DNA from: JANQOH01 sp965243325
GTDB lineage: Bacteria > Pseudomonadota > Alphaproteobacteria > UBA7887
Assembly (NCBI GenBank): GCA_965243325.1
Contig: CBDEUQ010000003.1
Span: forward strand, 992,001 to 1,056,000
Direction: 5' to 3'
Length of the DNA: 64,000 bases
Part shown: in pieces, positions 16,766 through 25,230 of the stretch
Layout of the letters: each line of letters begins with the position of its first letter
How positions within the stretch are numbered: the first letter of the stretch is position 1
Translations under genes and position numbers: made by a program
Notes under the pieces: model-generated
The model's input: the letters and a program-made list of their open reading frames with translations, nothing else
The model's database searches: none
Told to the model about the DNA's origin: nothing

Positions 16766-17763
16766 CGGGATTCGCCGACGAGCGTCTTGATGAACGCGAC
16801 GATCGCCTCCTTGTCCCCGTCGGGCGCCTCGCGTCCGAGCTGGAACGTGAACATGGCGTCGACCGCGTCCCGCAGAGTGGCGGCGCTGCCGTCGTGGAGA
16901 TAGGGCGCGGTCAGCGCCGCGAGGCGGAGACTCGGCACCTTGAACGCGTGCCGATCCTCGACATTCCCGGTGACGTTGTAGCGGCCGAGGTCGGCCTCGG
17001 TGATGTTGCCGCGCGTCTTGAAGTACTCGTTGATCACCCCGAAGACCTGGAACATGTTGCCGCCGACGTTCGCGCCCTGGTGGCACGATACGCAGCCGTA
17101 GTCCTTGAACAGGGCGTAGCCCCGCTTTTCCCAGTCGTCGAGGGCCGCATCGTCGCCCTTCAGCCAGCGGTCGAAACGGCTGTTGGGCGTGATCAGGGAT
17201 CGCATGTACTCGGCGAGAGCGTTCTTGACGTTCCGCCGGTTGATCCCGTCGGGATAGGACTCCCCGAACAGCGCCGGATACTCGTCGTCGCGGTAGAGCT
17301 TGGCGACGACCTCGGGCCACAGGCTTCCCATCTCGATGGGGGACTGCACGGGCCCGTCGATCTGGGCCTCCAGATCGTTCGCCCGCCCGTCCCAGAACTG
17401 CCGGAAGTTCAGACCGGCGTTGAACACGGTGGGCGCGTTGATCGGGCCTTCCTTGTCCTCGATCCCGATCGACACGCGGCGGTCGTCGTCGCCGCCGGAC
17501 GAGAGCTCGTGGCAGCTCGCGCACGAGACCGTGTCGTCCTTCGACAACCGGGGATCGTGGAACAGCGCGCGGCCGAGCGCCGCCTTGGCCGCGTCCACGT
17601 TCACCGTTTCCGGGATGGGCTTGATCGGCTCGTCGCGCACCACGTTGGCGGTGGCGCCGGCGCCGGAGCAGAGCGCGAAATTCGCGACGAGGGCGAGCGC
17701 GCCGGCGAGGCGGCGGGCGGGCCGGGCGGCGGCCGGGCGGAGCGCGTGGCGGGGCGTGTCCAC
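16750..17763 (-). CDS. di-haem cytochrome c peroxidase (CcpA/MauG family)
   Basis: The 337-aa exported protein has a signal peptide (hydrophobic residues ~20-36) and two haem-binding sites: CASCH at residues 81-85 and CVSCH at 224-228. A Met in GGNMFQVFG and the closing motif YLHDGSAATLRDAV are typical of bacterial di-haem peroxidases. It would reduce hydrogen peroxide in the periplasm using cytochrome c electrons; MauG-like oxidation of a protein substrate is the alternative. It lies 4 bp after tadC and just before the kinase-like gene, so it is probably co-transcribed with the pilus genes, an unusual association. Confidence 0.9.
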   Translation of the reverse strand: MDTPRHALRPAAARPARRLAGALALVANFALCSGAGATANVVRDEPIKPIPETVNVDAAKAALGRALFHDPRLSKDDTVSCASCHELSSGGDDDRRVSIGIEDKEGPINAPTVFNAGLNFRQFWDGRANDLEAQIDGPVQSPIEMGSLWPEVVAKLYRDDEYPALFGESYPDGINRRNVKNALAEYMRSLITPNSRFDRWLKGDDAALDDWEKRGYALFKDYGCVSCHQGANVGGNMFQVFGVINEYFKTRGNITEADLGRYNVTGNVEDRHAFKVPSLRLAALTAPYLHDGSAATLRDAVDAMFTFQLGREAPDGDKEAIVAFIKTLVGESRELTP

Positions 17764-17767
17764 GGCG

Positions 17768-18736
17768 CTACCGGCCGACTTGCCTGAGCGCGTTCAGGGC
17801 GCTCAGGAACGCCGGTCCCGCCACGAGCAGCATGGTCCCCGGGACCACGAACATCAGCATCGGGAAGGTCATCAGCACGGGCAGGCGCTCCGCCCGTTCG
17901 GCGATCCGCGCCGCCCGCTGGAACCTCTGTCCGGCGGCGATGTTCTTCAGCGCCTGGGCCAGGGGGGTGCCATAGCGGTCGCTCTGGAGAAGCGTCGTCG
18001 CGAGGTCGCGCAGCCCCTCGAGCTCGGTGCGCTCGAGGAAGTCCTGCAACGCGGCACGGCGGCTCGCTCCGACGCGGAGCTCGGCCTCCATCATCAGGAA
18101 CTCGCGCGCCAGATTGGGCTCGATGGCGGCGAGCTCCACCGCCACCGTCGCCAGGGCGCGGTCGAACGTGAGGCCGGATTCGACGCACATGACCATGAGG
18201 TCCAGCGCGTCGGGAAGGGCCGCCGACATCCGGCGCTCGCGCCGCGCGCCAAGGAAGCGCAGGACGTATTCCGGCACGATGCCGCCGACGATCAATCCGC
18301 CGGTGGCGGCGAGCGCGACGAGGAATCCGTGCTGACCGAGCACCGACGAACCCGAGGCCGCGAACCCCGCGCCGATGCCTGCCGCCGCGGAAGCGACGAG
18401 CTTGGCGCACAGATACAGCGACAGCGCGTCGCGCTGCTGGAAGCCGGCGCGGCGCAGAACGCCGGCGAGCTTCTCCCGCTCCCCGGCGCCGACGGGGACC
18501 AGCATCGAGCCGGCGCGCAGCAGCGCGACGCCTGCCGTGCGCAGCGGGCGGCCGCCGCCGCGGCGCTCTTGCGGCGCCGGCGCCGCCGATCGCGCCAGAC
18601 CTCTCGGCACCGCGAGGCGCCGGTCAAACGCGAGCATGCCCTTCGACTCCTGAATGATGAGGATGGAGAGGAAGAGCAGAATCGCGCCGCAGACGACGAC
18701 CGCCACGACGACCAGAATCAACATACGGGGTGACAC
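17768..18736 (-). CDS. tadC: Tad pilus inner-membrane platform protein TadC
   Basis: The 322-aa protein is a GspF/T2SSF-domain membrane protein. It has an N-terminal helix, a cytoplasmic linker, two central helices (ASAAAGIGAGFAASG to VGGIVPEYVLRFLG) and a C-terminal helix (MFVVPGTMLLVAGPAFL). The T2SSF core is LPDALDLMVMCVESGLTFDR followed by QSDRYGTPLAQALKN. TadC pairs with TadB, encoded upstream, to form the platform on which the TadA ATPase drives Flp pilus assembly. It is followed after 4 bp by the peroxidase gene. Confidence 0.92.
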   Translation of the reverse strand: MSPRMLILVVVAVVVCGAILLFLSILIIQESKGMLAFDRRLAVPRGLARSAAPAPQERRGGGRPLRTAGVALLRAGSMLVPVGAGEREKLAGVLRRAGFQQRDALSLYLCAKLVASAAAGIGAGFAASGSSVLGQHGFLVALAATGGLIVGGIVPEYVLRFLGARRERRMSAALPDALDLMVMCVESGLTFDRALATVAVELAAIEPNLAREFLMMEAELRVGASRRAALQDFLERTELEGLRDLATTLLQSDRYGTPLAQALKNIAAGQRFQRAARIAERAERLPVLMTFPMLMFVVPGTMLLVAGPAFLSALNALRQVGR

Positions 18737-18779
18737 CGCGGCTCGTCTCCTCTTCTCCGTTTCGCGCCCGGCGCCGCGC

Positions 18780-19748
18780 CTATTCGACGCTGCGCGCGGC
18801 GAGGCTTCGCGCCACCAGGAGCCCGACGACGATCAGGCCGGCCCCCCAGCGCAACAGGCTCGTGCCCTGGTCGGTGCCGAACAGCATGTCGACCGACTGC
18901 GGCGCGGTGAATTTCTGGCCGATGAGCACGACCACCGGCAGGGCCGCGAGCACGAGCAGCGTCAGGCGCGTCTGGGCGGTGGCGGCGCGCGCCTTCAGCG
19001 CCGTCTGGCGCCGTTCGCGCAGGGTTGCCGCCAGGTTAGAAAACGCCGCCGAGACGCCGCCGCCCGCGCGCCGTTGCAGGCGGATGACCGCGGCGAACAT
19101 GGTGAATTCCGGAACCCGCAGGCGCTCGGCGACGGCGGAGAGCGCGGCGTCGGAATCGAGGCCCGCCGCCAGTCCGTCGTGAACCTCCCGCAAGGCGGGC
19201 GCGACGGTGGGCGGGGCGTCCTCGGCGACCGCGGCGAGCGCTTCCAGGGGCGGCACGCCGGCCGCCGACAGGCGGACGATCTGGTCGACGATCTCGGGGA
19301 AATCGCGGATGAACTCCGTCATCCGCCGCGCCTGCATCCACGCCAGGGAATAGGGCGCCGCGGCGACCCCGGCGGCGGCGCAGGCGGGGATCGTCCACAC
19401 CTCGCCGCCCGCCTTGACCACCAGCAGCGCGCCCCAGAACGCGACGGCGCCGAGAACGCCGGCTCCGAGCGCCTTGGCGGCGGCGCGCGGGGCGTCGAGC
19501 AGCGGATAGCGGGTTTCGATGCGCTCGCGGAACCACTGCGCGAGGGGCGAGCGCTTCTGCTGCACCCGGAAGACGCTCTCGACGCCCGCGGAGTCCTCGG
19601 ACGCGGCGGCGGGGCCGGACAGCGTCGCCGCGACCTGCCCCAGGCGCCGCCGCAGCGCCCGGCCCTCGGCGCGCAGCCAGGCGAGCCCGGCGACGGTGCC
19701 GAGAAGCGCCAGCCCGCCGCCGGCAAGCGCGAGCGCGGCCGGGCTCAT
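18780..19748 (-). CDS. tadB: Tad pilus inner-membrane platform protein TadB
   Basis: The 322-aa protein has the TadB arrangement: an N-terminal helix (ALALAGGGLALLGTVAGLAW), two central helices, the T2SSF domain with FIRDFPEIVDQIVRLSAAGV and LQRRAGGGVSAAFSNLAATL, and a C-terminal helix pair. ATG 19748 overlaps the stop of the ATPase gene by 4 bp (ATGA), so translation is coupled. The same frame stays open far upstream through the ATPase and tadZ genes, but that part is only shadow. Confidence 0.9.
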   Translation of the reverse strand: MSPAALALAGGGLALLGTVAGLAWLRAEGRALRRRLGQVAATLSGPAAASEDSAGVESVFRVQQKRSPLAQWFRERIETRYPLLDAPRAAAKALGAGVLGAVAFWGALLVVKAGGEVWTIPACAAAGVAAAPYSLAWMQARRMTEFIRDFPEIVDQIVRLSAAGVPPLEALAAVAEDAPPTVAPALREVHDGLAAGLDSDAALSAVAERLRVPEFTMFAAVIRLQRRAGGGVSAAFSNLAATLRERRQTALKARAATAQTRLTLLVLAALPVVVLIGQKFTAPQSVDMLFGTDQGTSLLRWGAGLIVVGLLVARSLAARSVE

Positions 19749-21136
19749 CCGTCCCCCTCGCCGATCCGCGGATCGGTCTTGAGCGCCGCGAGCAACGGCT
19801 CGCGCAGCCCCGCGGCATCGACCTGGTCCATCCACGAAGGCTGCCGCCCCGAGGTCTCGAACACGTGCCCCTCGCCGCCGGGCCGGTAGCGCCACATCTC
19901 CTCGGTGGTCACGACGTCGTTCTCGATCCCGGCGATGTTGGTGACGCTGGTGACGCAGCGATGGCCGGAGCGATGGCGCGAAAGCTGCACGACGAGGTCG
20001 ACGCTCGAGGCGATCTGGCGCCGGAGCGCCACCAGCGGCATGTCGGTGCCCGCCATCATCAGCATGTTCTCGAGCCGGATCAGCGCGTCGCGCGGCGTGT
20101 TGGCGTGCAGGGTGCACATGGAGCCGGGGTGGCCGGTGTTCATCGCCTGCAGCATCTCGACCGCCTCGGCGCCGCGCACCTCGCCGACGATGATGCGGTC
20201 GGGGCGCATTCTGAGGCAGTTCACCAGCAGGTCGCGCATGGTCACGAGGCCGCGGCCCTCGGCGCTCATGGCGCGGGTCTCGAGTCGGACGACGTGCGGC
20301 TGCTGCAGGCGGAGCTCGGCGGCGTCCTCGATCGTGATCAGGCGTTCGCCGGCGTCGATCTCGCGCGACAGCACGTTCATGAACGTCGTCTTGCCGGCGC
20401 CGGTGCCGCCGCTGATCAGAACGTTCAGCCTTGCCCGCACGGCGATGCGGAACAGCGCCGTCATCGCCGGCGACAGCACGCCGTTCCTGGCCATCTGATC
20501 GAGGTCGGTCCCGGGCATGGTGAAGCGCCGGATCGAGATCGCCGCGCCGTCGAGCGCGAGCGGCGGAATGATGACGTTGACCCGCGACCCGTCGGCCAGA
20601 CGGGCGTCGACCATGGGGCTCGACTCGTCCACCCGCCGCCCGACCGCGCCGGCGATCTTGCGGGCGATGTGAAGCAGATGGTTCGAGTCGCGGAAGCGCA
20701 GGTCGACGCGCTCGAGCCGGCCGCGCCGCTCGACGTAGGTCGAGTGGAGGCCGTTGATCAGGATGTCGGAGATCTCCGGATCGAGCAGCAGCGGCTCGAT
20801 CGGCCCGAGTCCCTTGATGTCGTGCACGAGCCCGGTGACGATCCGCTGCCGGTCCACGGGGCCGAAGTCCGGCGCGCCCGCTTCCTCGGACTCGAGAAAG
20901 GCGAGAAGCTGCGCCGCCAGCGCCTCGCTCTCGAGCTCCGCCACCTTGGCGATGTCCATCGACTTGACGACGATCGGATGGATCCTGGCGATGGCTTCGG
21001 CGATCACGGCGTCGGCGGTCGCGTGGCGCGCCGGCGCGGCGGGCGGTGGCTCGGGAACCGCGGCCACCGGCGCCGCCGCCGCCGCCGACCGCGGGGGGGA
21101 CGCGGTCGAGCGGCGGCCGAATGCGCGGGCGCGCAT
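19745..21136 (-). CDS. tadA: Tad pilus assembly ATPase (CpaF/TadA)
   Basis: This 463-aa secretion ATPase powers pilus extension at the inner membrane. The C-terminal RecA-like domain has the Walker A motif SGGTGAGKTTFMN (residue ~240), the Asp-box region TIEDAAELRLQQPHVV, the Walker B region IIVGEVRGAEAVEML and the His box TLHANTPRDAL. The N-terminal domain includes EISDILINGLHSTYVERRG, which is characteristic of CpaF. The first 40 residues are Pro/Ala-rich and poorly conserved. It sits between tadZ (9-bp gap) and tadB (4-bp overlap). Confidence 0.95.
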   Translation of the reverse strand: MRARAFGRRSTASPPRSAAAAAPVAAVPEPPPAAPARHATADAVIAEAIARIHPIVVKSMDIAKVAELESEALAAQLLAFLESEEAGAPDFGPVDRQRIVTGLVHDIKGLGPIEPLLLDPEISDILINGLHSTYVERRGRLERVDLRFRDSNHLLHIARKIAGAVGRRVDESSPMVDARLADGSRVNVIIPPLALDGAAISIRRFTMPGTDLDQMARNGVLSPAMTALFRIAVRARLNVLISGGTGAGKTTFMNVLSREIDAGERLITIEDAAELRLQQPHVVRLETRAMSAEGRGLVTMRDLLVNCLRMRPDRIIVGEVRGAEAVEMLQAMNTGHPGSMCTLHANTPRDALIRLENMLMMAGTDMPLVALRRQIASSVDLVVQLSRHRSGHRCVTSVTNIAGIENDVVTTEEMWRYRPGGEGHVFETSGRQPSWMDQVDAAGLREPLLAALKTDPRIGEGDG

Positions 21137-21145
21137 CGCGGCGGC

Positions 21146-22315
21146 TCAGGCGGCGACGGCGGCCGCTCTGGCCGCCACGCCGCCGGGCGGCGGAATAACG
21201 AGATCGGCGAGCGCGCCGGCGCAGCGGCGCAGCACCGCCGGCAGCCGGCCCTTCGGCCAGCCGCGGTCGGCGAGCGCGGGCACCGACGGATCGAACGGCG
21301 AGACGACCTGGGGCGCCGGCAGGCCGGCGGCATTCCACGTCCTCGCGCCGGCGCGGCGGCGAAACGCCCGGGTGTGGTTGCGCGCCAGAATCGCCGGCCG
21401 CTCCGGCCCGAGCAGCGCGCGGACGCGCGCCCCGCGCTGGGCCGCGGAACGGGTCGGCTCGACGACGAGAACCCGGTGGTCGCAGTCGGCAAGGGCGGCG
21501 AGCCGCGCCGCCGGGTCGTCGATTCCGTCGACCACCACGAGATGGGCGCGGCGCTTGAGCTGACCGACCAGCCAGCGCACCGCGGCGGGCTGCGGCGGCT
21601 GCGGCGGCTCGGCGCTCTGGCGGTAGCCGTAGACCGCGATCCGGTCCGAACGCGCCGCCGCCATGCCGTCCACGATACCGGGGTCCGGCGCGCCGCCCGC
21701 CGCGGTGTCGAGGAGCTGATCGAGGCCGGGCGCCGGCTCGACGTCGAGCATGAACGGCAGCGCGGCGAAGGTGCGGCCGAGGTCGAGCACGGCGACGTAG
21801 CGTCCGCGCCCGGATGCGGCGAGCGCCAGGGCGGCGGCCAGCGTGGTGGCACCGCTGCCGCCGGTGCCGGCGAAGCCGACGGCGCAGCTCCCCTCCGGCT
21901 GCGCCTCCTCGGAGAGGAACGCGTTCGCCGCCGCCGCGCGCACCGCCGCGGCGCTCACGGGCTTGATGAGATAGTCGCTGACGCCGGCGAGGAGGACCTC
22001 GCGGCTGAAGCGGGCGGAGCCGTCGGTGCCCAGGGCGACGACGGACGTGCCGACCTCGCACACCGCCGCCAGCTCATGGATCGCGCCCGCCGGGTAGGGC
22101 GTGCCGTCGAGGTCCACGAAGATCAGCCGCGGAGCCGGGTTGCCGGCCCGCTCGACGGCGGCGACGGCGGCGTCGACGGTGCCGGTCCAGACCTGCGGAT
22201 TCTCGCGGTCGGACAGCCCGGCGCGCAGCGCGTCCTCCGACGCCGCGTCGGTCGCGAAGGCGAGAGTCGGCGGTTCCGCGCCGGGTCCGCCGGCGGCCGC
22301 GGGATCGGGCGGCAT
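21146..22315 (-). CDS. tadZ: TadZ/CpaE-type pilus localisation ATPase, copy 1
   Basis: The 389-aa protein combines an N-terminal receiver-like domain (RLIFVDLDGTPYPAGA, SDYLIKPVSAAAV) with a C-terminal MinD-like ATPase domain. The deviant Walker A reads FAGTGGSGATTLAAALAL, with TTL in place of the Lys-Thr core of true ParA/MinD. This is the signature of TadZ/CpaE, which mark the pilus site at the cell pole without needing strong ATPase activity. A second, diverged copy lies at 25.2-26.4 kb. Confidence 0.88.
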   Translation of the reverse strand: MPPDPAAAGGPGAEPPTLAFATDAASEDALRAGLSDRENPQVWTGTVDAAVAAVERAGNPAPRLIFVDLDGTPYPAGAIHELAAVCEVGTSVVALGTDGSARFSREVLLAGVSDYLIKPVSAAAVRAAAANAFLSEEAQPEGSCAVGFAGTGGSGATTLAAALALAASGRGRYVAVLDLGRTFAALPFMLDVEPAPGLDQLLDTAAGGAPDPGIVDGMAAARSDRIAVYGYRQSAEPPQPPQPAAVRWLVGQLKRRAHLVVVDGIDDPAARLAALADCDHRVLVVEPTRSAAQRGARVRALLGPERPAILARNHTRAFRRRAGARTWNAAGLPAPQVVSPFDPSVPALADRGWPKGRLPAVLRRCAGALADLVIPPPGGVAARAAAVAA

Positions 22316-22500
22316 CAGGGCGCACCGCTCCGGCGGCCGGGCGGCCGGCGTTCCACAGCGAGGCCCGGCGTCCGGTCAACGTGTCGAGAAGACATGCGGT
22401 CTCAACCAGCTCTCCGATCCACGGGCGGATCGGGGATGCGATGAAGGCGTTCGGCGGCGAGCGCCGCGGCCAGGGCGCCGCTCGCCGCTGAACGGCCGGC

Positions 22501-22734
22501 CTAGTTTGCGGTGGTGTCGGCAGCCGGCATGGTGCCGAGGCCCGTCGGTGCGATATCATCGACACTGTCGCCGATGGCGAGGATCGCGGTCTGAACGTCG
22601 TTACTGAAGGTCACGATGGCGGCGCCGATGGCGACGGCCATCAGCCCGACCAGCATCGCGTACTCCAGGGTGGACACGGCCTCGCGCGCGCTGACGAACC
22701 GGCGCAGCCGCCGCGACAGATACCTTGCGTTCAT
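22501..22734 (-). CDS. flp: Flp-type type IVb pilin
   Basis: The 77-aa pre-pilin has a short basic leader followed by AREAVSTLEYAMLVGLMAVA. The processing-site pattern is a small residue before a hydrophobic helix that contains Glu at +5 and Tyr next to it. Cleavage by a prepilin peptidase would expose the helix that packs the pilus core; no peptidase gene (tadV/cpaA) is in this window. ATG 22734 is preceded by GAGGAG. The C-terminal 30 residues are acidic and Ala/Thr-rich, the likely exposed face. It ends in TAG. Confidence 0.92.
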   Translation of the reverse strand: MNARYLSRRLRRFVSAREAVSTLEYAMLVGLMAVAIGAAIVTFSNDVQTAILAIGDSVDDIAPTGLGTMPAADTTAN

Positions 22735-22831
22735 CGTCGTACTCCTCGGTCTTTCGACTCGTTGGCGAATTGCCGGCGAACCGCGCCGGCGCGGTCATTT
22801 CCGTGGCGTCGCCCGTGCGAAGCCGGTGCGC

Positions 22832-23452
22832 CTACGTCGTTTCCGCCGGCGCGTAGGCCGGCGCCGGCAACGGCGTGTCGAGCTGGCGGACGGGCAAGGC
22901 GTGGAGACGGTGAATATTGCCGGCGGCGAACAGCCTCGTGAGAGTCTCGCTCGCGCGGAGCTTCATGCAGACCTCGGCGACGACGACGGCGTCGCTCGCC
23001 GCCATCGCGAAACCCTGCGGCAGGACGGCGGCCGCGCCCGCCGCGCCGAAGGTGCCGCAGGCGCGGGCGAGCGCGTCCGTCTCGGTCGCAGTTCCCAAGC
23101 GTATCGTATCGACCCAATCGACCGCGGGCGGCGGCAGCGGATCGCCGGCCGCCTGGCGAATTGACGTGACCGCATACACCAGGTCCACCCGGTCGCCGGT
23201 TTCGCGGTCGCGCAGGAAGGTGCCGAGCGCGACCATCTGGTCGCCGTCCGGCGCCGTCTCGCGCGAGACGTAGTCGGCCATGGCGGCGGCCATGCGCGCG
23301 CCGGCGGAGTCCGTCTCAATTCGCGTGTACAGGTCGAAGGTGACGGAAGCGACCGCGAGCAGCGTCACCACGCCGAGCGCGAGCTCGAGCGTCGCGCCGC
23401 CGTCGATCCGGCGAACGAACGAACGCGCCGCGCCGCGCCGCGGCAGCCTCAT
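22832..23452 (-). CDS. TadE/TadF-like minor pseudopilin
   Basis: The 206-aa product has one N-terminal membrane helix following a basic stretch (RRIDGGATLELALGVVTLLA), the ATLEL segment resembling the pilin-like processing region of TadE/TadF. The remainder is a periplasmic domain with two Cys (ALARACGTFG and AEVCMKLRAS) that may pair. It overlaps the preceding TadE-like gene by 4 bp (ATGA) and lies just upstream of flp. Role by context: minor component of the Tad pilus tip or initiation complex. Confidence 0.75.
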   Translation of the reverse strand: MRLPRRGAARSFVRRIDGGATLELALGVVTLLAVASVTFDLYTRIETDSAGARMAAAMADYVSRETAPDGDQMVALGTFLRDRETGDRVDLVYAVTSIRQAAGDPLPPPAVDWVDTIRLGTATETDALARACGTFGAAGAAAVLPQGFAMAASDAVVVAEVCMKLRASETLTRLFAAGNIHRLHALPVRQLDTPLPAPAYAPAETT

Positions 23453-24009
23453 TCCACGGCTCTCTCGTTGCGGGCGACGGCGAGGGCGACGCGCGCCGGG
23501 GCCGCGCCGTCGCCGGCGTTCGCCTGCGCCGCGTCGCGCCAGGCGATGCTGACGGCGACCATGTCGCCGTCCTCGCCGCCGAACGCCGTGCCCGGCGGGC
23601 GGGGGGTGCCCGCGAGCAGCGCCGCCGGGCTCGCGTACGCCTCGACGGTGACGGTCCAGCCGGCGCCGCATCCTCCCGGTATGTCCAGCTCGCGCCCGAT
23701 CGCGCCGCAGGCCACGGTGCGCAGCGCCGCCGCGCTGGCCGCGGGCTGAGGCATCAGGGCGACGGCATGCGCCGCGGCCCGCGCCGCCCGTTCCATCCGA
23801 TCCTCGCTCCAGGCGCCGTGCGCGATCTCGGCCAGCGGGCAGAAGGCGCAGATCAGCGCCGCGATCGCCAGTCCCGCCTCGACGGTCGAGGCGCCGCTCC
23901 GGTCGTGGACAAAGAGGCGCGCCCGCGCCCACAGGCGGCGGAAACCCGAGGAACGCCGGGATGGGTTGACATGCGCTCTATGAATATTCACCATGCAGAG
24001 AACGCTCAT
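23449..24009 (-). CDS. TadE-like minor pseudopilin
   Basis: The 186-aa product has a basic N-terminus followed by DRSGASTVEAGLAIAALICA. This is the GASTVEF-like TadE signature with a conserved Glu in the membrane helix. The periplasmic part contains TVACGAIG and PGGCGAGWTV Cys residues. The start is uncertain: ATG 24009 or ATG 23994 would both precede the basic stretch. It is the first gene of the flp-proximal minus-strand group and is divergent from the LysR gene, with about 240 bp between them. Confidence 0.8.
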   Translation of the reverse strand: MSVLCMVNIHRAHVNPSRRSSGFRRLWARARLFVHDRSGASTVEAGLAIAALICAFCPLAEIAHGAWSEDRMERAARAAAHAVALMPQPAASAAALRTVACGAIGRELDIPGGCGAGWTVTVEAYASPAALLAGTPRPPGTAFGGEDGDMVAVSIAWRDAAQANAGDGAAPARVALAVARNERAVE

Positions 24010-24186
24010 CCCGAACGTTGGGGAGGAGAGGGAGAATTACCGCCGGAACACGATGCGCTTCCGCCGCCAAGCGGTGCGTCCGGAAAGGCATCCACGCCTC
24101 CCTGTCCCTTCCAAGACCGTCGTCTGTATACCCGCCGCCGCCTTTCTCCTCCACGGGCACTGCATCATTGTGCGTATGAAACTTTG

Positions 24187-24208
24187 TTATGCATAAGAAA
24201 TGCATATT
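24187..24208. promoter_or_regulatory. palindromic site upstream of the LysR gene
   Basis: A perfect 10-bp palindrome TTATGCATAA (24187-24196) is followed 3 nt later by a second ATGCAT (24200-24205). The region 24170-24215 is the most AT-rich stretch for several kilobases and sits between the LysR gene and the divergent TadE-like gene. LysR regulators usually bind such divergent intergenic dyads, so this is a reasonable autoregulation site and may also control the pilus genes. Confidence 0.45.
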
Positions 24209-24245
24209 CCCCGCATAAGCGCCGCGTACGAGTGAGGGCGTTGCG

Positions 24246-25187
24246 TTGATCTCTGACCGCGACGACCATGCGAGAGACCGCGTGAGGCAGCTCCGGGCGT
24301 TCTGCCACGCCGCACAGCTGCAAAGCATGTCGAAGGCCGCGGACCGGCTGTCCCTGACGCAGCCCGCCGTGTCGCGGCAGATCCGCGCCCTGGAGGAAGA
24401 GTTCCTGACGGCGTTGTTCGTGCGCCGCGGCCCGCGCATCTCGCTGACCGCGGCCGGCCGCCGCCTCCTGCGCATGGCCCTGCCCCTGGTCGAGAGCATG
24501 GATCGCCTGCCGGAGACGTTCGCCGAGGACGTCCGCCGGACCGTGTCGGGCGAAATCCACATCACGGCGGGGATGGCCTCCTCGGCCTTCGTCCTTCCCC
24601 GGTACATCGCGCGGTTCCGGGAACGCTACCCCGACGTCCGGGTGCACATCACGACCGTCGCCGGCAGAGACGCGGTGCGCATCATCCTCGACCGGAGGGC
24701 GGACTTCGGCATCGGCGCGATGGAAGTCGTGCCGGAGAACATATCCTTCCGAAAGATTCAGTCGTCCCGCTACGTTTTCGTCACGCCGCCGGACCACCCG
24801 CTGGCCGGGCGGGACGCGATAACGGTGGACGATGTGGGGACGTCCCCGACGGTGATGCCGGCCGTCGGCACGTTCACCCGGGACCTGGCAGGCAGCGCGG
24901 CCCGGCATTTCGGATTCACATGGAAGGTCGCCATGGAGGCGATGGGCTGGGACGTGACCATCCGCTACGTCGAAGCCGGCCTCGGACCCGCCGTCGTTCC
25001 CGATTTCTGCGTCACCGAAAGCGACCGGGTGCGCGTCATCCCGTTCGAAGAACGAATCTACGGCTTCGTCAGGCCCAGGACCTACGGCGTGATCATGCGC
25101 CGCGACGCCTTCCTGTCGCTGGCGGCGACCCGGTTCATTCAGACGGCGGATCCCGACCACTGGCCCGAATCCCCGCACGGGTTGTAG
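24246..25187 (+). CDS. LysR-type transcriptional regulator
   Basis: The ~313-aa protein has a standard N-terminal winged helix (SMSKAADRLSLTQPAVSRQI, RALEEEF, FVRRGPRISLTAAG) and a C-terminal substrate-binding domain (FRERYPDVRVHITTVAGRDA, ADFGIGAME, VTPPDHPLAGRD). It resembles CysB/Cbl-type members more than catabolic ones. The start may be TTG 24246 or GTG 24282 (giving MRQLRAFCHAAQ, closer to the family norm). It is the only plus-strand gene inside the Tad locus. Either it controls the pilus operons on both sides or it was inserted there. Confidence 0.85.
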   Translation: MISDRDDHARDRVRQLRAFCHAAQLQSMSKAADRLSLTQPAVSRQIRALEEEFLTALFVRRGPRISLTAAGRRLLRMALPLVESMDRLPETFAEDVRRTVSGEIHITAGMASSAFVLPRYIARFRERYPDVRVHITTVAGRDAVRIILDRRADFGIGAMEVVPENISFRKIQSSRYVFVTPPDHPLAGRDAITVDDVGTSPTVMPAVGTFTRDLAGSAARHFGFTWKVAMEAMGWDVTIRYVEAGLGPAVVPDFCVTESDRVRVIPFEERIYGFVRPRTYGVIMRRDAFLSLAATRFIQTADPDHWPESPHGL

Positions 25188-25230
25188 ACGTATCCTCCGC
25201 GGCCGGCGGGGCCGGGCGCCGCCGCTGCGT

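Noticed and set aside
18780..22061. A 1,093-codon minus-strand open frame spanning tadB, tadA and tadZ.
   Set aside because: Only its 3' third (tadB) is a real gene. The rest is a shadow caused by high GC content, lying over two well-supported genes in another frame.
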